A stretch of 64,000 nt of DNA. It comes from Pseudomonas jessenii (lineage in GTDB: Bacteria > Pseudomonadota > Gammaproteobacteria > Pseudomonadales > Pseudomonadaceae). This document shows positions 50,896-61,600 of this stretch, piece after piece. The DNA lies in NCBI RefSeq assembly GCF_002236115.1, contig NZ_NIWT01000003.1, positions 620,001 to 684,000 of the forward strand, read 5' to 3'. A model generated the notes under the pieces. That model searched no databases and was not told where the DNA came from. It saw only the letters and a program-made list of their open reading frames with translations. Position 1 is the stretch's first letter. The number at the start of each line of letters is the position of its first letter. Made by a program: the position numbers and the translations under genes.

Positions 50896-51177
50896 TTACT
50901 TGTTAACAGCGTCGGTCAGGCCTTTGGCCACAACCAGCTTGATCACTTTCTTGGCAGCGATTTCGATGGCAGCGCCAGTCGAAGGGTTACGGCCAGTACG
51001 GGCAGGGCGCTCAGTCACTTTCAGCTTGCCGATACCTGGCAGAGTGATTTCGCCGCCGTTTTCCAGCTGATCGGCAACGATTTGGCCCAGTTGGTCCAGA
51101 GCGTTACGCGCGGTGGTTTTCGGCGCGTCGATAGCTTCAGCGATGTCGGCGATCAGTTGGTCTTTAGTAAGAGCCAT
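50896..51177 (-). CDS. hupA: HU-family DNA-binding protein
   Basis: A 93-residue nucleoid protein that bends DNA. It starts MALTKDQLIADIAEAI and has the DNA-arm motif RPARTGRNPSTGAAIEI, followed by KGLTDAVNK. It is close to the P. aeruginosa HU-alpha-type protein. Confidence 0.93.
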   Translation of the reverse strand: MALTKDQLIADIAEAIDAPKTTARNALDQLGQIVADQLENGGEITLPGIGKLKVTERPARTGRNPSTGAAIEIAAKKVIKLVVAKGLTDAVNK

Positions 51178-51573
51178 TTAGTGTTCCTTCCCTATCAAAT
51201 TCATATGGATTGCAGAGTGCAATGTCAGCTATCGAGCCCGATCTTCTGGATCTGGCACCCTCGGCCAAATAACCTCGGGATCGGGGTTATAGATACCGAA
51301 ATCAGGGTTTGGTTCGACCTGACAAATGCTGACTGCACGCTTAACGCAGTGACTTCGCGCAAGACCGGGCAAAGCTAGCACAGAGACGGGGAAATATCCG
51401 CCTCCAGCTACCCATTTGGTCAGCTTTATTGCTCTAAATCGGGAAAAAATCGCATAAGCGCCGCCGGTCGCCCGGGAATTGGCCTTCGCACCGCGCCAAA
51501 ACCAGTGGTTGCGGTACACTGGGCGCTTTTTCGGGGGAGCGCGCCCTCCTCTCTTCATTCAGCCGAGAAGCCC
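51178..51573. other. Divergent promoter region between HU and ndpA
   Basis: 396 bases with no convincing gene. It holds the promoters of two divergent nucleoid-protein genes. Small dyads are present (for example TAACC and GGTTA around 51270-51290), but none is strong. Confidence 0.5.
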
Positions 51574-52578
51574 ATGCCGATCCGTCATTGCATCGTCCAC
51601 CTGATCGACAAAAAACCCGACGGCACACCTGCAGTTCTCCACGCCCGCGACTCTGAACTGGCTGAGTCTGCGGCCATCGAGAACATGCTCGCCGACCTCA
51701 ACGAAAGCTATAACGCCAAACAGGGTAAAGCCTGGGGCCTGTTCCATCCGGAATCCGGCGCGTTCCCGTTCAGCGGCTGGCTGAAGGAGTACCTCGAGGG
51801 CGGTCAGGATTTCACTGCGTTCAGCCGCGTGGCGGTCGAGCATCTGCAGAAACTGATGGAGGAGTCGAACCTGTCGGTCGGCGGCCACGTGCTGTTCGCA
51901 CACTATCAGCAAGGCATGACCGACTACCTGGCCATCGCCCTGCTGCACCACAGCGAAGGCGTGGCCGTAACCGACGAACTGGACGTGACCCCATCCCGCC
52001 ACCTCGACCTTGGCCAGTTGCACCTGGCGGCGCGGATCAACGTTTCCGAGTGGCAGAACAACAAACAATCCAAGCAGTACATTTCGTTCATCAAAGGCAA
52101 GAACGGCAAAAAGGTTTCGGAGTATTTCCGCGACTTCATTGGCTGCCAGGAAGGCGTCGACGGTCCGGGTGAAACCCGCACCCTGCTCAAGGCCTTCAGT
52201 GATTTCGTTGAAAGCGAAGACCTGCCGGAAGACGACGCCCGCGAGAAGACCAAGACCCTGGTGGATTACGCCAGTAGCCAGGCCAAGCTCGGTGAGCCGA
52301 TGGGCCTGGAAGAGTTGTCGGGGCTGATCGACGAAGAACGCCCGAAGGCTTTCTACGATCACATCCGCAACAAGGATTACGGCCTCTCGCCGGAAATCCC
52401 GGCCGATAAACGCACCCTGAACCAGTTCCGCCGATTCACTGGTCGCGCCGAAGGCCTGTCGATCAGTTTCGAAGCACACCTGCTGGGCTCGAAGATCGAG
52501 TACGACGAGGAAGCCGGCACGTTGATCATCAAGGGCCTGCCCACTTCGCTCACCGATCAGCTGAAGCGTCGCAACTGA
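51574..52578 (+). CDS. ndpA: Nucleoid-associated protein NdpA (YejK family)
   Basis: A 334-residue nucleoid-associated protein found in the soluble nucleoid fraction. [17 protein letters not shown] opens the family domain; [20 protein letters not shown] and [17 protein letters not shown] are conserved. ATG 51574 is used. The stop overlaps the start of the following gene (TGATG). Confidence 0.93.
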   Translation: MPIRHCIVHLIDKKPDGTPAVLHARDSELAESAAIENMLADLNESYNAKQGKAWGLFHPESGAFPFSGWLKEYLEGGQDFTAFSRVAVEHLQKLMEESNLSVGGHVLFAHYQQGMTDYLAIALLHHSEGVAVTDELDVTPSRHLDLGQLHLAARINVSEWQNNKQSKQYISFIKGKNGKKVSEYFRDFIGCQEGVDGPGETRTLLKAFSDFVESEDLPEDDAREKTKTLVDYASSQAKLGEPMGLEELSGLIDEERPKAFYDHIRNKDYGLSPEIPADKRTLNQFRRFTGRAEGLSISFEAHLLGSKIEYDEEAGTLIIKGLPTSLTDQLKRRN

Positions 52579-52928
52579 TGCTCGGCGGCGTACTGAAGAA
52601 ATTCCTGCTGATCCTGCTGGTGGTCGTGGCCTATCAGAACTGGGGCAAGATCGAGCGGGTGTTCAATCCATCGCAAGTGGTGTCGGCGCAGACGCAGGCC
52701 AAGGCCAACGTTGTGCTCTACGCCACCGAATGGTGTGGTTACTGCAAGCTGACCCGGCGCTTCCTCGATCAGAAAGGCATTGCGTACAAGGAGTTCGACA
52801 TCGAGAAGGATGCTGCCGCGCGCGAGGACTATCAGGCGCTGGGTGGTGGGGGCATTCCGATCATCGATGTGAACGGGACGCTGATTCGCGGGTATGACCC
52901 GGATGCGATTCTGGCAGCGTTGAAGTAA
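52578..52928 (+). CDS. Membrane-anchored glutaredoxin family protein
   Basis: A 116-residue thioredoxin-fold protein with an N-terminal hydrophobic anchor (FLLILLVVVAYQNWG) and a glutaredoxin domain with the CGYC active site in YATEWCGYCKLTRRFL. GGGGIPIIDVNGTLIRGYDP is the cis-Pro and GSH-binding region. It is translationally coupled to ndpA. The REP that followed it is split by an IS element. Confidence 0.88.
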   Translation: MLGGVLKKFLLILLVVVAYQNWGKIERVFNPSQVVSAQTQAKANVVLYATEWCGYCKLTRRFLDQKGIAYKEFDIEKDAAAREDYQALGGGGIPIIDVNGTLIRGYDPDAILAALK

Positions 52929-53010
52929 CTCTGTAGGAGCGAGCTTGAACTGGCCTAATAATTCCGGACACCTCTTAAGGGCGATATGATTTCGCCAACT
53001 TGGAGGTTCC

Positions 53011-54149
<1,139 letters not shown>

Positions 54150-54187
54150 ACACCGTAACCGGTGTCCGGGATTACTTGACCAGTTCA

Positions 54188-54266
54188 GCTTGCTCGCGAT
54201 GAGGCCAACACAGCCAACAATTTTGTTGAATGTCAGTCCGCCATCGCGAGCAAGCTCGCTCCCACA
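54188..54266. repeat. Right part of a REP pair split by the IS
   Basis: The stretch starts GCTTGCTCGCGAT and ends with the arm CGAGCAAGCTCGCTCCCACA. The missing left arm, TGTAGGAGCGAGCT, is at 52932-52945 on the other side of the IS. Confidence 0.9.
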
Positions 54267-54276
54267 AGGTTTTTTT

Positions 54277-55212
54277 TCAGCAGGCTTCGATCCGGAAACC
54301 AAACCGCGGGAAGTGCACATGCACCACACCGCCGCGTTCGTCCTCTCGCCGTACAATCAGTTCTTCGCGGCCGGCAAACAGTAATTCCCCCGCCACCGGA
54401 TCAACACCGTAGTCCGTGGCCGCGATGACCACCTGCTGACCCGCCGTGAACCCGTTGGGATCGACGAATTGCTCATCCGGCAAAGCCGCTGGCGTGGACG
54501 TGCGCGCCACTGCCAGAGCCTCCTCGGAACTCATCTCGCTGGATGCGCCATGACCGAAGCCCAATACCCGCGCATGCCATGCATTGACTGCCGGATAAGC
54601 TTCGACCAGCGGAGCCGTCACCGGCGTGGCCTTGAGGAACCAGAGGCAATGAGCCAGGGCGAAGTCGGCAATCGACGGCTCGCCAAACAGGTAGTCACCC
54701 TCCTCGCGCTGCAACTGCAGCTCCAGACGCGACATGATCGTCGGCCACTGATGCTTCGCCTGTTCGGTAGACAATTTTGTCGCGCTACCACCACTGAACA
54801 AACCGGCGCGGTCGGCCAGAAACGCCTTGATCGCTTCCTGCGGTAAATTACCGAAACGCACGGCAATCGATTCCGGCTGGAACACCAGGCTCACCGCATG
54901 CTGGAACACCACCGAATCAGCCCAGGCGGCAAAGGACGCAGCGATCATTTCCTGACCTTCCGGGAAGAACGCCGGCAAGGCCTTTTCCTGCTCCAGTCGC
55001 CGGGCAATCAATGCCGTGTCGCAATAGATATCGGCACCGACCTGCAACACCGGTGTCTTGCGATAGCCACCGGTCAACGCCGTGAGATCCGGTTTTGGCA
55101 TCACTGGCGAGATCTTCACCGAGCGCCAGGACAAGCCCTTGAAGCCCAGCAGCAGGCGGGCCTTCTCGGCAAAGGGGGACGTCGGGTAATGATGCAGAAT
55201 CAACTCGGACAT
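54277..55212 (-). CDS. Glutathione S-transferase-like protein with C-terminal extension
   Basis: A 311-residue protein. The N-terminal thioredoxin fold (LILHHYPTSPFAEKARLLLGF, TPVLQVGADIYCDTALIARRLE) and an all-helical GST domain occupy about 200 residues. The final 80 residues (SSEEALAVARTSTPAALPDEQF onwards) form an extra beta-rich domain found in a small group of proteobacterial GST-like proteins. The Ser in TSPF may be the catalytic residue. The substrate is unknown. Confidence 0.85.
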   Translation of the reverse strand: MSELILHHYPTSPFAEKARLLLGFKGLSWRSVKISPVMPKPDLTALTGGYRKTPVLQVGADIYCDTALIARRLEQEKALPAFFPEGQEMIAASFAAWADSVVFQHAVSLVFQPESIAVRFGNLPQEAIKAFLADRAGLFSGGSATKLSTEQAKHQWPTIMSRLELQLQREEGDYLFGEPSIADFALAHCLWFLKATPVTAPLVEAYPAVNAWHARVLGFGHGASSEMSSEEALAVARTSTPAALPDEQFVDPNGFTAGQQVVIAATDYGVDPVAGELLFAGREELIVRREDERGGVVHVHFPRFGFRIEAC

Positions 55213-55300
55213 GCTCGGCTCCGCCGCAAGGATCAGGAGTCCGCAGCTTAGCGCGCAATCACCTGGCAGCCTACAGATCTGCCTGATGGGAACCGATCAG

Positions 55301-55621
55301 TCAGAGTGATAAGCCAGGGGCTGTGCTCGCTGCACTCGCCACCAGGCATTCCTTGGCGCTCTTCTTGAGTTTCTTGATCAGCCGCTCCTGACGCAACGCA
55401 TCGCTTTTGTCGCGACAGCGTTCGGTGTAGACCAGGGCCATGGCCGGGCTGGAAAGAAAGAATCGCGCGCCCTTGCCGCTTTGATGCTTGGCGAAGCGAC
55501 GCACGGGATCATCGCTGATCCCACAATAGAGCGAACCGTTGGCCGCGCGAACGAGGTAGACGAACCAGGTTTTGCTCGCGGGGGTGTCGGCGTCGACAAG
55601 GCTTTCGCTGAGGGTGGTCAC
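55301..55621 (-). CDS. GIY-YIG domain protein (UPF0213/YhbQ-like)
   Basis: A 106-residue protein with a single GIY-YIG nuclease fold: [20 protein letters not shown], the Arg in [12 protein letters not shown], and the Glu in [11 protein letters not shown]. It is of the small YhbQ type, for which DNA-processing roles have been proposed. It is encoded alone. Confidence 0.88.
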   Translation of the reverse strand: MTTLSESLVDADTPASKTWFVYLVRAANGSLYCGISDDPVRRFAKHQSGKGARFFLSSPAMALVYTERCRDKSDALRQERLIKKLKKSAKECLVASAASTAPGLSL

Positions 55622-55661
55622 GTAACGATCAGGGCTTGAAGGAAAACAAGCCGCAATCTTA

Positions 55662-56132
55662 TCAGCGACTGGCCTGGAATGCCTTCAGCCCCTTCAGGGC
55701 CTGTGAGCGAACGGCGTTGCGAACAAGTGGCGTCCAGCCCAGCAGCAGGCCTTTGAAACCCAGGGCCTGACGTGACCATGTCCACAGGTCGAAACTGTCG
55801 TGATGCTCGCAGATCTTGCCATCGCGAAAGACAAAGCGTGCCTGAATGTCATTGACCACGGTATTGCCAGTCTGGCTGAACAGATAGGTCGCGACCCAAT
55901 GGGCGCTACCGATACGATCATCGGCACGGACATGATCGAAGGTCAGGGAGAAATCCTTGGCGCGGGTGGTGAGCATGCACCACATATCGCCAGCATCACG
56001 ACCACGAAGCTCGCCGAACGCCGGGTCACTGAACACCACGTCATCGGTGTAGCAGGCAGCCATCGCCTCACCGTCGAGACGCTGGAAGGCCTGGTAGAAA
56101 CGGGTGATCAAGGCGCTGTGGACTTCACTCAT
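55662..56132 (-). CDS. NTF2-like (SnoaL-type) protein
   Basis: A 156-residue protein with a cone-shaped NTF2 fold ([59 protein letters not shown]). Such proteins are often small isomerases or hydrolases or carry bound ligands; the function is not clear. It lies between the GIY-YIG gene and the CynX-type transporter gene. Confidence 0.85.
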   Translation of the reverse strand: MSEVHSALITRFYQAFQRLDGEAMAACYTDDVVFSDPAFGELRGRDAGDMWCMLTTRAKDFSLTFDHVRADDRIGSAHWVATYLFSQTGNTVVNDIQARFVFRDGKICEHHDSFDLWTWSRQALGFKGLLLGWTPLVRNAVRSQALKGLKAFQASR

Positions 56133-56243
56133 GGGCAGACTCCCTGTTGTGCAATGGGTATCGAAAGATTGCCTGCACGATAGTCTGCAAATGGGTCGAA
56201 CACTATCGGCATTCGCAAGACGAATACCGACAGTGTGCGGGAA

Positions 56244-57548
56244 TCAGACCTTTTCGCTTTCGACCTGCACGTACAACGCACGTCCGGCCCCCAGGCCGGC
56301 GAGGATCGCACCAAGGCCGATGACACCGAAGATCCAGCCCACGGCCGTCCAGCCGCCGGTCCAGTCATGCACGATGCCGACCGCAAACGGCCCCATGGAC
56401 GCCAGGGTGTAACCGAAGCCCTGGGCCATGCTCGACAGGTTCGCCGCAACGTGGGAGTCCCGCGAGCGCAGCACGATCAGGGTCAATGCCAGGCTGAACG
56501 CGGCGCCCTGCCCCAGCCCCAGCACAATCGCCCAGCCCCACAGACCTTCAATCGGGGCGTACAGGCAACCGAACAGACCGCCGAGGGTCAGGGCCATCAC
56601 GATCACAATCGCCAGGCGCTGATCCTTGCCGCGCGTCGCCAGCCATGGCGCGGCGAGGGAGCTGACCAGTTGAACGATCACCGAACCCGACAGCACCAGA
56701 CCGGCCTGGGTCGGGGTCAGGCCGCGCCCGATCAGGATCGACGGCAACCAGCCGAACACGATGTAGGCCAGGGACGATTGCAGGCCCATGTACAAGGTCA
56801 CTTGCCAGGCCAGCGGATCGCGCAGCAATCCGCGAACCCGGTAGGCGACGTTGTGCGCGCCGTGTTTCTGGCCGACTTGCGGCAACCAGAACAGCGCCGC
56901 CGCTAATGCCGGAATAACCCAGAAGCCGAGGCCCATCGCCCAATTCTTGTCGAAGTGTTCACTCAACGGCACGGTCGCACCCGCCGCCATCGCCGCGCCC
57001 AGGCACAGGGCCATGGTGTAGACACCGGTCATGGTCCCGGCCTGTTTCGGGAAGTCGCGCTTGACGATGCCCGGCAGCAACACGCCAATCACGCCGATGC
57101 TGGCACCGGCCAGCACACTGCCGGCAAACAGACCGATTTCACCGAACGAACTGCGCAGGATGATCCCGCCCGCCAGGGTCAGAAGAATGCCCAGCACCAC
57201 CTGCTCCGCACCAAATCGCCGCGCCAGCACGGGTGCCAACGGCGCAAACAGGCCAAGGCAAAGCACCGGCAACGTGGTCAGCAACCCCGCCGCGGACGCC
57301 GACAAGCCAAGGGACTTCGAGACCTCGCTGAGCATCGGCGCCATGCTCGACAGCGCCGGGCGCAGGTTCAGCGCCACCAGAATCAGGCCCAGCAGCAACA
57401 GCCAGGGCCGGTGCAGAACCGGGTGAGCTTGCTGGACCTGTTCGTCATCGGCCTCGGCATCGATCAGCAACTCTTCCAGCTCGGCCGAACGTTTGAGGGC
57501 TGTGGATAACTCACTGCGGTGCATGGACTTCTCGGTTTCAAGGTTCAT
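56244..57548 (-). CDS. CynX/NimT-type MFS transporter
   Basis: A 434-residue twelve-helix transporter. LLLLGLILVALNLRPALSSM is the CynX first helix, followed by LTTLPVLCLGLFAPLAPVLARRFG. The N terminus has a 48-residue hydrophilic extension rich in Glu and Asp. Relatives carry cyanate or 2-nitroimidazole. Its start codon (ATG 57548) overlaps the 3' end of the GntR-family gene, so the two are coupled. ATG 57524 is another candidate. Confidence 0.88.
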   Translation of the reverse strand: MNLETEKSMHRSELSTALKRSAELEELLIDAEADDEQVQQAHPVLHRPWLLLLGLILVALNLRPALSSMAPMLSEVSKSLGLSASAAGLLTTLPVLCLGLFAPLAPVLARRFGAEQVVLGILLTLAGGIILRSSFGEIGLFAGSVLAGASIGVIGVLLPGIVKRDFPKQAGTMTGVYTMALCLGAAMAAGATVPLSEHFDKNWAMGLGFWVIPALAAALFWLPQVGQKHGAHNVAYRVRGLLRDPLAWQVTLYMGLQSSLAYIVFGWLPSILIGRGLTPTQAGLVLSGSVIVQLVSSLAAPWLATRGKDQRLAIVIVMALTLGGLFGCLYAPIEGLWGWAIVLGLGQGAAFSLALTLIVLRSRDSHVAANLSSMAQGFGYTLASMGPFAVGIVHDWTGGWTAVGWIFGVIGLGAILAGLGAGRALYVQVESEKV

Positions 57549-58197
57549 TGATCAACTGCCTCGACAGGGCTTTGGCTCGTTCCGGGTCGCGTTGCTCGAC
57601 GGCATCGAGCAACGCGATGTGCAGGTCGAACACTTCCTGACGGCGCGGGACGATGTTCAGGATCTGGCGCAATTGGGCGCCGACGACGCTGGAGAAATAG
57701 CGATACAACTCGCTGAGGGTCGGGTTGTGTGCGGCGTCCACCAACCGGCGGTGAAACACCAGGTCGCAGGCGATGTAGGTGTCGAGATCGCCGTGATAGT
57801 GGCTGCCGCTGACACTCAGGGCCTCGCGCAAAGCCACCAGATCTTCATCGGTTCGGCGCACTGCCGCCAGGCCAATGGCCTCGACTTCGAGGATGTGCCG
57901 GGTTTCCCGGGCCTGATCAAGAGAACAACGGGACAGCGCCTTCAACGTATCGAGCGGATCGACCACCGCCCGCAGGTAACTGCCGTCGCCCTGACGGATT
58001 TCGATCAACCCGGAAAACGCCAACACGCGCATGGCTTCGCGCACGGTGTTGCGACTGATGCCCAGCTCGGCGGACAACTCGGGCTCGGTGGGCAAGCGCT
58101 GGCCCACGACCCAGGTGCCCTGGTTGATGCGCTGGCGCAACTGATCCAGGGCCTGATCGACCAGGGATCGTTTCACTAATGGAGAAATTTCTGACAT
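57538..58197 (-). CDS. FadR-family (GntR) transcription regulator
   Basis: A 219-residue regulator with an N-terminal winged helix (GQRLPTEPELSAELGISRNTVREAMRVLAFSG) and a C-terminal FCD ligand-binding domain (ETRHILEVEAIGLAA, DLVFHRRLVDAAHNP, DLHIALLDAVEQRD). Two His residues and an Asp in this domain fit a metal-dependent ligand site. Coupling to the CynX-type gene suggests it controls that transporter. ATG 58197 is used; the longer frame starts with TTG. Confidence 0.9.
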   Translation of the reverse strand: MSEISPLVKRSLVDQALDQLRQRINQGTWVVGQRLPTEPELSAELGISRNTVREAMRVLAFSGLIEIRQGDGSYLRAVVDPLDTLKALSRCSLDQARETRHILEVEAIGLAAVRRTDEDLVALREALSVSGSHYHGDLDTYIACDLVFHRRLVDAAHNPTLSELYRYFSSVVGAQLRQILNIVPRRQEVFDLHIALLDAVEQRDPERAKALSRQLINEP

Positions 58198-58210
58198 GGA
58201 ATTCGCCCTG

Positions 58211-58229
58211 TCATCCAATCATAGGATGA
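58211..58229. promoter_or_regulatory. Putative operator of the GntR-family regulator
   Basis: An inverted repeat TCATCC-N7-GGATGA lies 13 bases upstream of the regulator's start codon. Its size fits a dimeric FadR-type protein, so autoregulation is plausible. Confidence 0.45.
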
Positions 58230-58280
58230 ATTTTCTGACATGTTAGTCAACATATCCCAGAACGGCAACAGCCCTCCCCC

Positions 58281-58380
58281 TGTAGGAGCGAGCTTGCTCG
58301 CGATGGTCGTCAACGATAACGCTGGTTGGCAGGCACCCCGCAGCGCTCTCCAGTCCATCGCGAGCAAGCTCGCTCCTACA
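58281..58380. repeat. REP inverted pair
   Basis: The arms TGTAGGAGCGAGCTTGCTCG and CGAGCAAGCTCGCTCCTACA face each other, with the shared GTCAACGATAACGCTGG core as in the copy at 11563-11676. Confidence 0.92.
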
Positions 58381-58404
58381 GGGGTATGAGTTTTCCGCAG
58401 GCAA

Positions 58405-58436
58405 AAATAAACCCGGAACTCAGTCCGGGTTTATTT
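58405..58436 (-). terminator. Terminator after aapP
   Basis: AAATAAACCCGGA-ACTCAG-TCCGGGTTTATTT; on the minus strand the stem is followed by TTTTT-like sequence. It ends the aapJQMP operon. Confidence 0.85.
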
Positions 58437-58452
58437 CAGTGCCTGGGGTTGA

Positions 58453-59217
58453 TCAATGCAGGATCTGGCTCAGGAACAGCTTGGTGCGCTCGTTCTGCGG
58501 CTTGTCGAAGAAGTCGTTCGGCGCAGCCTGTTCGACGATTTCGCCCTTGTCCATGAAGATCACGCGGTTGGCCACGGTGCGCGCGAAGCCCATTTCATGG
58601 GTCACGCAGAGCATGGTCATGCCGTCTTCGGCCAGGCCGATCATGGTGTCCAGTACCTCTTTCACCATCTCCGGGTCGAGTGCCGACGTCGGTTCGTCGA
58701 ACAGCATGATCTTCGGCTTCATGCACAGCGCGCGAGCGATCGCCACACGCTGTTGCTGACCGCCGGACAGTTGCCCCGGGTACTTGTGCGCCTGCTCCGG
58801 AATGCGTACGCGTTCCAGGTAGTGCATGGCAATTTCCTCGGCCTTGCGCTTGGGCATCTTGCGCACCCACATCGGCGCCAGGGTGCAGTTCTGCAAGATG
58901 GTCAGGTGCGGGAACAGGTTGAAGTGCTGGAACACCATGCCGACTTCACGGCGGATCGCTTCGATCTGCTTGAGGTCGTTGGTCAGCTCCACGCCATCGA
59001 CCACGATGCGGCCCTGCTGGTGCTCTTCCAGACGGTTGAGGCAGCGGATGGTGGTGGACTTTCCGGAACCCGACGGGCCGCACAGCACGATACGCTCGCC
59101 CTGCTTGACGTTGAGGTTGATGTCCTTGAGTACGTGAAACTGACCGTACCACTTGTTCACGCCCTGCATCTGAATAATGCCTTCAGGGCTCACAGGCTGT
59201 TTGATTGCTTCGCTCAT
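58453..59217 (-). CDS. aapP: General L-amino acid ABC transporter, ATPase AapP
   Basis: A 254-residue ABC ATPase with Walker [21 protein letters not shown]-loop [14 protein letters not shown], signature [15 protein letters not shown] and Walker [15 protein letters not shown]. It is of the polar amino-acid (PAAT) class. It starts [13 protein letters not shown] at ATG 59217. It powers the AapQ/AapM permease encoded just upstream. Confidence 0.95.
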   Translation of the reverse strand: MSEAIKQPVSPEGIIQMQGVNKWYGQFHVLKDINLNVKQGERIVLCGPSGSGKSTTIRCLNRLEEHQQGRIVVDGVELTNDLKQIEAIRREVGMVFQHFNLFPHLTILQNCTLAPMWVRKMPKRKAEEIAMHYLERVRIPEQAHKYPGQLSGGQQQRVAIARALCMKPKIMLFDEPTSALDPEMVKEVLDTMIGLAEDGMTMLCVTHEMGFARTVANRVIFMDKGEIVEQAAPNDFFDKPQNERTKLFLSQILH

Positions 59218-59245
59218 CACAAAACTTCCTAAATTAGGTAGCGAC

Positions 59246-60343
59246 TTAGCGCTTGTGGCCAGTGTCGAGCTTGCGTTCCAGATGCATGGAATAGCGCGAC
59301 ATACCAAAACAGAAAATCCAGAACACCAGGGCGGCGAACACATAGCCTTCGGTGGCCATGCCCAGCCATTTCGGGTCGGCGGCGGCTTGCTTGACGCTGT
59401 TGAGCAGGTCGAACAGGCCGATGATGATCACCAGGCTCGTATCCTTGAACAGCGCAATGAAGGTGTTGACGATGCCGGGGATCACCAGTTTCAGGGCCTG
59501 CGGCAGAATCACCAGACCCATGCTGCGCCAGTAACCCAGGCCCATCGCCGCCGCCGCTTCGTACTGTCCCTTGGGAATTGCTTGCAGACCACCGCGCACC
59601 ACTTCGGCCACGTAGGCCGACTGGAACAGGATCACGCCGATCAGCGCCCGCAGCAGCTTGTCGAAGTTCATGCCTTCCGGCAGGAACAACGGCAGCATCA
59701 CCGAGGACATGAACAGCACCGTGATCAATGGCACGCCGCGCCAGAACTCGATGAAGGTCACGCAGACCACGCGAATCGCCGGCATGTTCGAACGACGGCC
59801 CAGCGCCAGGACGATCCCCAGTGGCAACGCACCGGCGATGCCGACGGTGGCAATCACCAGGGTCAGCATCAGGCCGCCCCACTGGCTGGTCGCCACGGCG
59901 TCCAGACCCAATACGCCGCCATGCAGCAGACACCAGGCAATGATCGGGTACAGCACCAGGAAGCTCAGCCCGTACACCGCCTTATGGTGAAAGCGCGAGA
60001 TGAACAACGGCGCCACGCCGACAATCGCCAGCCACACCGTCAGGTCCACGCGCCAGCGCAGTACCGGCGGGTAGTAGCCGTACATGAACTGGCCGAAGCG
60101 CTGTTGGATGAACACCCAGCAGGCGCCCTCCTTCGTGCAGTCGGCCTGGCTGGTGCCGACCCAGTTGGCGTCAAGGATCGCCCACTGCAGGATCGGCGGT
60201 ACCACCAGGTAGATGAGGTAGAACGCAAACAGGGTCAGCAGGGTGTTGAGCCAGCTGGAGAACATGTTCGCGCGCATCCACGCCATCGGGCCGAAGACCT
60301 TGGCCGGCGGTGGCATGTCGGGTTTGAAAGTATGAGTACTCAT
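59246..60343 (-). CDS. aapM: General L-amino acid ABC transporter, permease AapM
   Basis: A 365-residue inner-membrane permease. Besides the usual C-terminal five-helix core with the EAA loop ([23 protein letters not shown]), it has an N-terminal extension with extra helices, as AapM proteins do ([16 protein letters not shown]). It forms a heterodimer with AapQ. Confidence 0.95.
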   Translation of the reverse strand: MSTHTFKPDMPPPAKVFGPMAWMRANMFSSWLNTLLTLFAFYLIYLVVPPILQWAILDANWVGTSQADCTKEGACWVFIQQRFGQFMYGYYPPVLRWRVDLTVWLAIVGVAPLFISRFHHKAVYGLSFLVLYPIIAWCLLHGGVLGLDAVATSQWGGLMLTLVIATVGIAGALPLGIVLALGRRSNMPAIRVVCVTFIEFWRGVPLITVLFMSSVMLPLFLPEGMNFDKLLRALIGVILFQSAYVAEVVRGGLQAIPKGQYEAAAAMGLGYWRSMGLVILPQALKLVIPGIVNTFIALFKDTSLVIIIGLFDLLNSVKQAAADPKWLGMATEGYVFAALVFWIFCFGMSRYSMHLERKLDTGHKR

Positions 60344-60353
60344 GCGCTTTTCC

Positions 60354-61535
60354 TTACCGCTCGATCAGCGCAATGCGCTTGTTGTACCAGTTCATCAGCA
60401 GGGAAATGCTGATACTGATCGCCAGGTACACGCTCATGGTGATGGCAATCACCTCGATCGCCTGGCCGGTCTGGTTGAGCACGGTCCCGGCAAACAGCGA
60501 GACCATTTCCGGATAACCGATACCGGCCGCCAGCGAGGAGTTCTTCGCCAGGTTCAGGTATTGGCTGGTCAGCGGCGGGATGATCACGCGCAGGGCTTGC
60601 GGGATGATCACCTTGCGCAGGGTCGGACCGTTGCGCAGGCCGAGGGAATGCGCCGCTTCGGTCTGGCCGTGGCTGACCGACTTGATGCCAGAGCGCACGA
60701 TCTCGGCGATGAACGCCGCGGTGTACACGGTCAAAGCCAGCGTCAGCGCCAGCAGTTCCGGGATCAACACCCAGCCGCCGACGAAGTTGAAGCCTTGCAG
60801 CTTCGGCATTTCCCAGTGCACCGGTGCACCGAAAATCAGCGCACACAGCGCAGGGATGACCAGGAACATCGCCAGGCCAACCCAGAACTTGTGGAACGGC
60901 ACACCGGTGGCTTCGAAGCGCTTGGTGGCCCAGCGGCTCATCAGCACGATGGCGACTATGGCGACTACAACGCTGGTCACAAACGGCCAGAAGCCGTCCG
61001 CCATCAACGCGGCCGGCATGTTCAGGCCACGGCTGCTGACGAAGAAGGTGTCGCCGAAGTTATGACTGTTGCGCGGCCCCGGCATGGTCAGGAACACCGC
61101 GAAGTACCAGAACAGGATCTGCAGCAGCGGCGGAATGTTGCGGAAGACTTCCACATACACCGTCGCCAGCTTGGCGATGATCCAGTTCTTCGACAGCCGC
61201 GCCACACCCACGATGAAACCCAGGATCGTCGCCAGGATCACGCCGATGAAGGTCACCAGCAAGGTGTTGAGCAGACCAATGACAAACACCCGGGCGTATG
61301 TGTCCGCTTCGGTGTAGTCGATCAGGTGTTGAGCGATGCCGAAACCGGCACTGCGCTCCAGAAAGTCGAAACCGGAGGTAATGCCCCGGTGTTGCAGGTT
61401 GGTCTGGGTGTTATCGAACAGATACCAGCCCAGCGAGACCACCGCGATAATCGTGATGATCTGGAATACCCAAGCACGCACGCGTGGATCGCTGAGGCTG
61501 AGCCTCTGCTTTGGTGCGCCGATTGAATTTTGCAT
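60354..61535 (-). CDS. aapQ: General L-amino acid ABC transporter, permease AapQ
   Basis: A 393-residue permease with an extended N-terminal region and the EAA loop AAHSLGLRNGPTLRKVIIPQALR. Hydrophobic helices such as IITIIAVVSLGWYLF and FVIGLLNTLLVTFIGVILA are clear. It ends 10 bases before aapM begins. A strong hairpin separates it from aapJ. Confidence 0.95.
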   Translation of the reverse strand: MQNSIGAPKQRLSLSDPRVRAWVFQIITIIAVVSLGWYLFDNTQTNLQHRGITSGFDFLERSAGFGIAQHLIDYTEADTYARVFVIGLLNTLLVTFIGVILATILGFIVGVARLSKNWIIAKLATVYVEVFRNIPPLLQILFWYFAVFLTMPGPRNSHNFGDTFFVSSRGLNMPAALMADGFWPFVTSVVVAIVAIVLMSRWATKRFEATGVPFHKFWVGLAMFLVIPALCALIFGAPVHWEMPKLQGFNFVGGWVLIPELLALTLALTVYTAAFIAEIVRSGIKSVSHGQTEAAHSLGLRNGPTLRKVIIPQALRVIIPPLTSQYLNLAKNSSLAAGIGYPEMVSLFAGTVLNQTGQAIEVIAITMSVYLAISISISLLMNWYNKRIALIER

Positions 61536-61564
61536 GAAGTGCCCCGGAAATAATGGAACAGAAC

Positions 61565-61593
61565 ATCACCCGGTGGTTGGCCCACCGGGTGAT
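61565..61593 (-). repeat. Intercistronic hairpin between aapJ and aapQ
   Basis: ATCACCCGGTGG and CCACCGGGTGAT form a 12-base perfect stem with a 5-base loop. It sits in the 65-base gap after aapJ. Without a T-run it is probably a mRNA stabiliser or attenuator that keeps binding-protein message higher than permease message. Confidence 0.85.
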
Positions 61594-61600
61594 AGAACCA

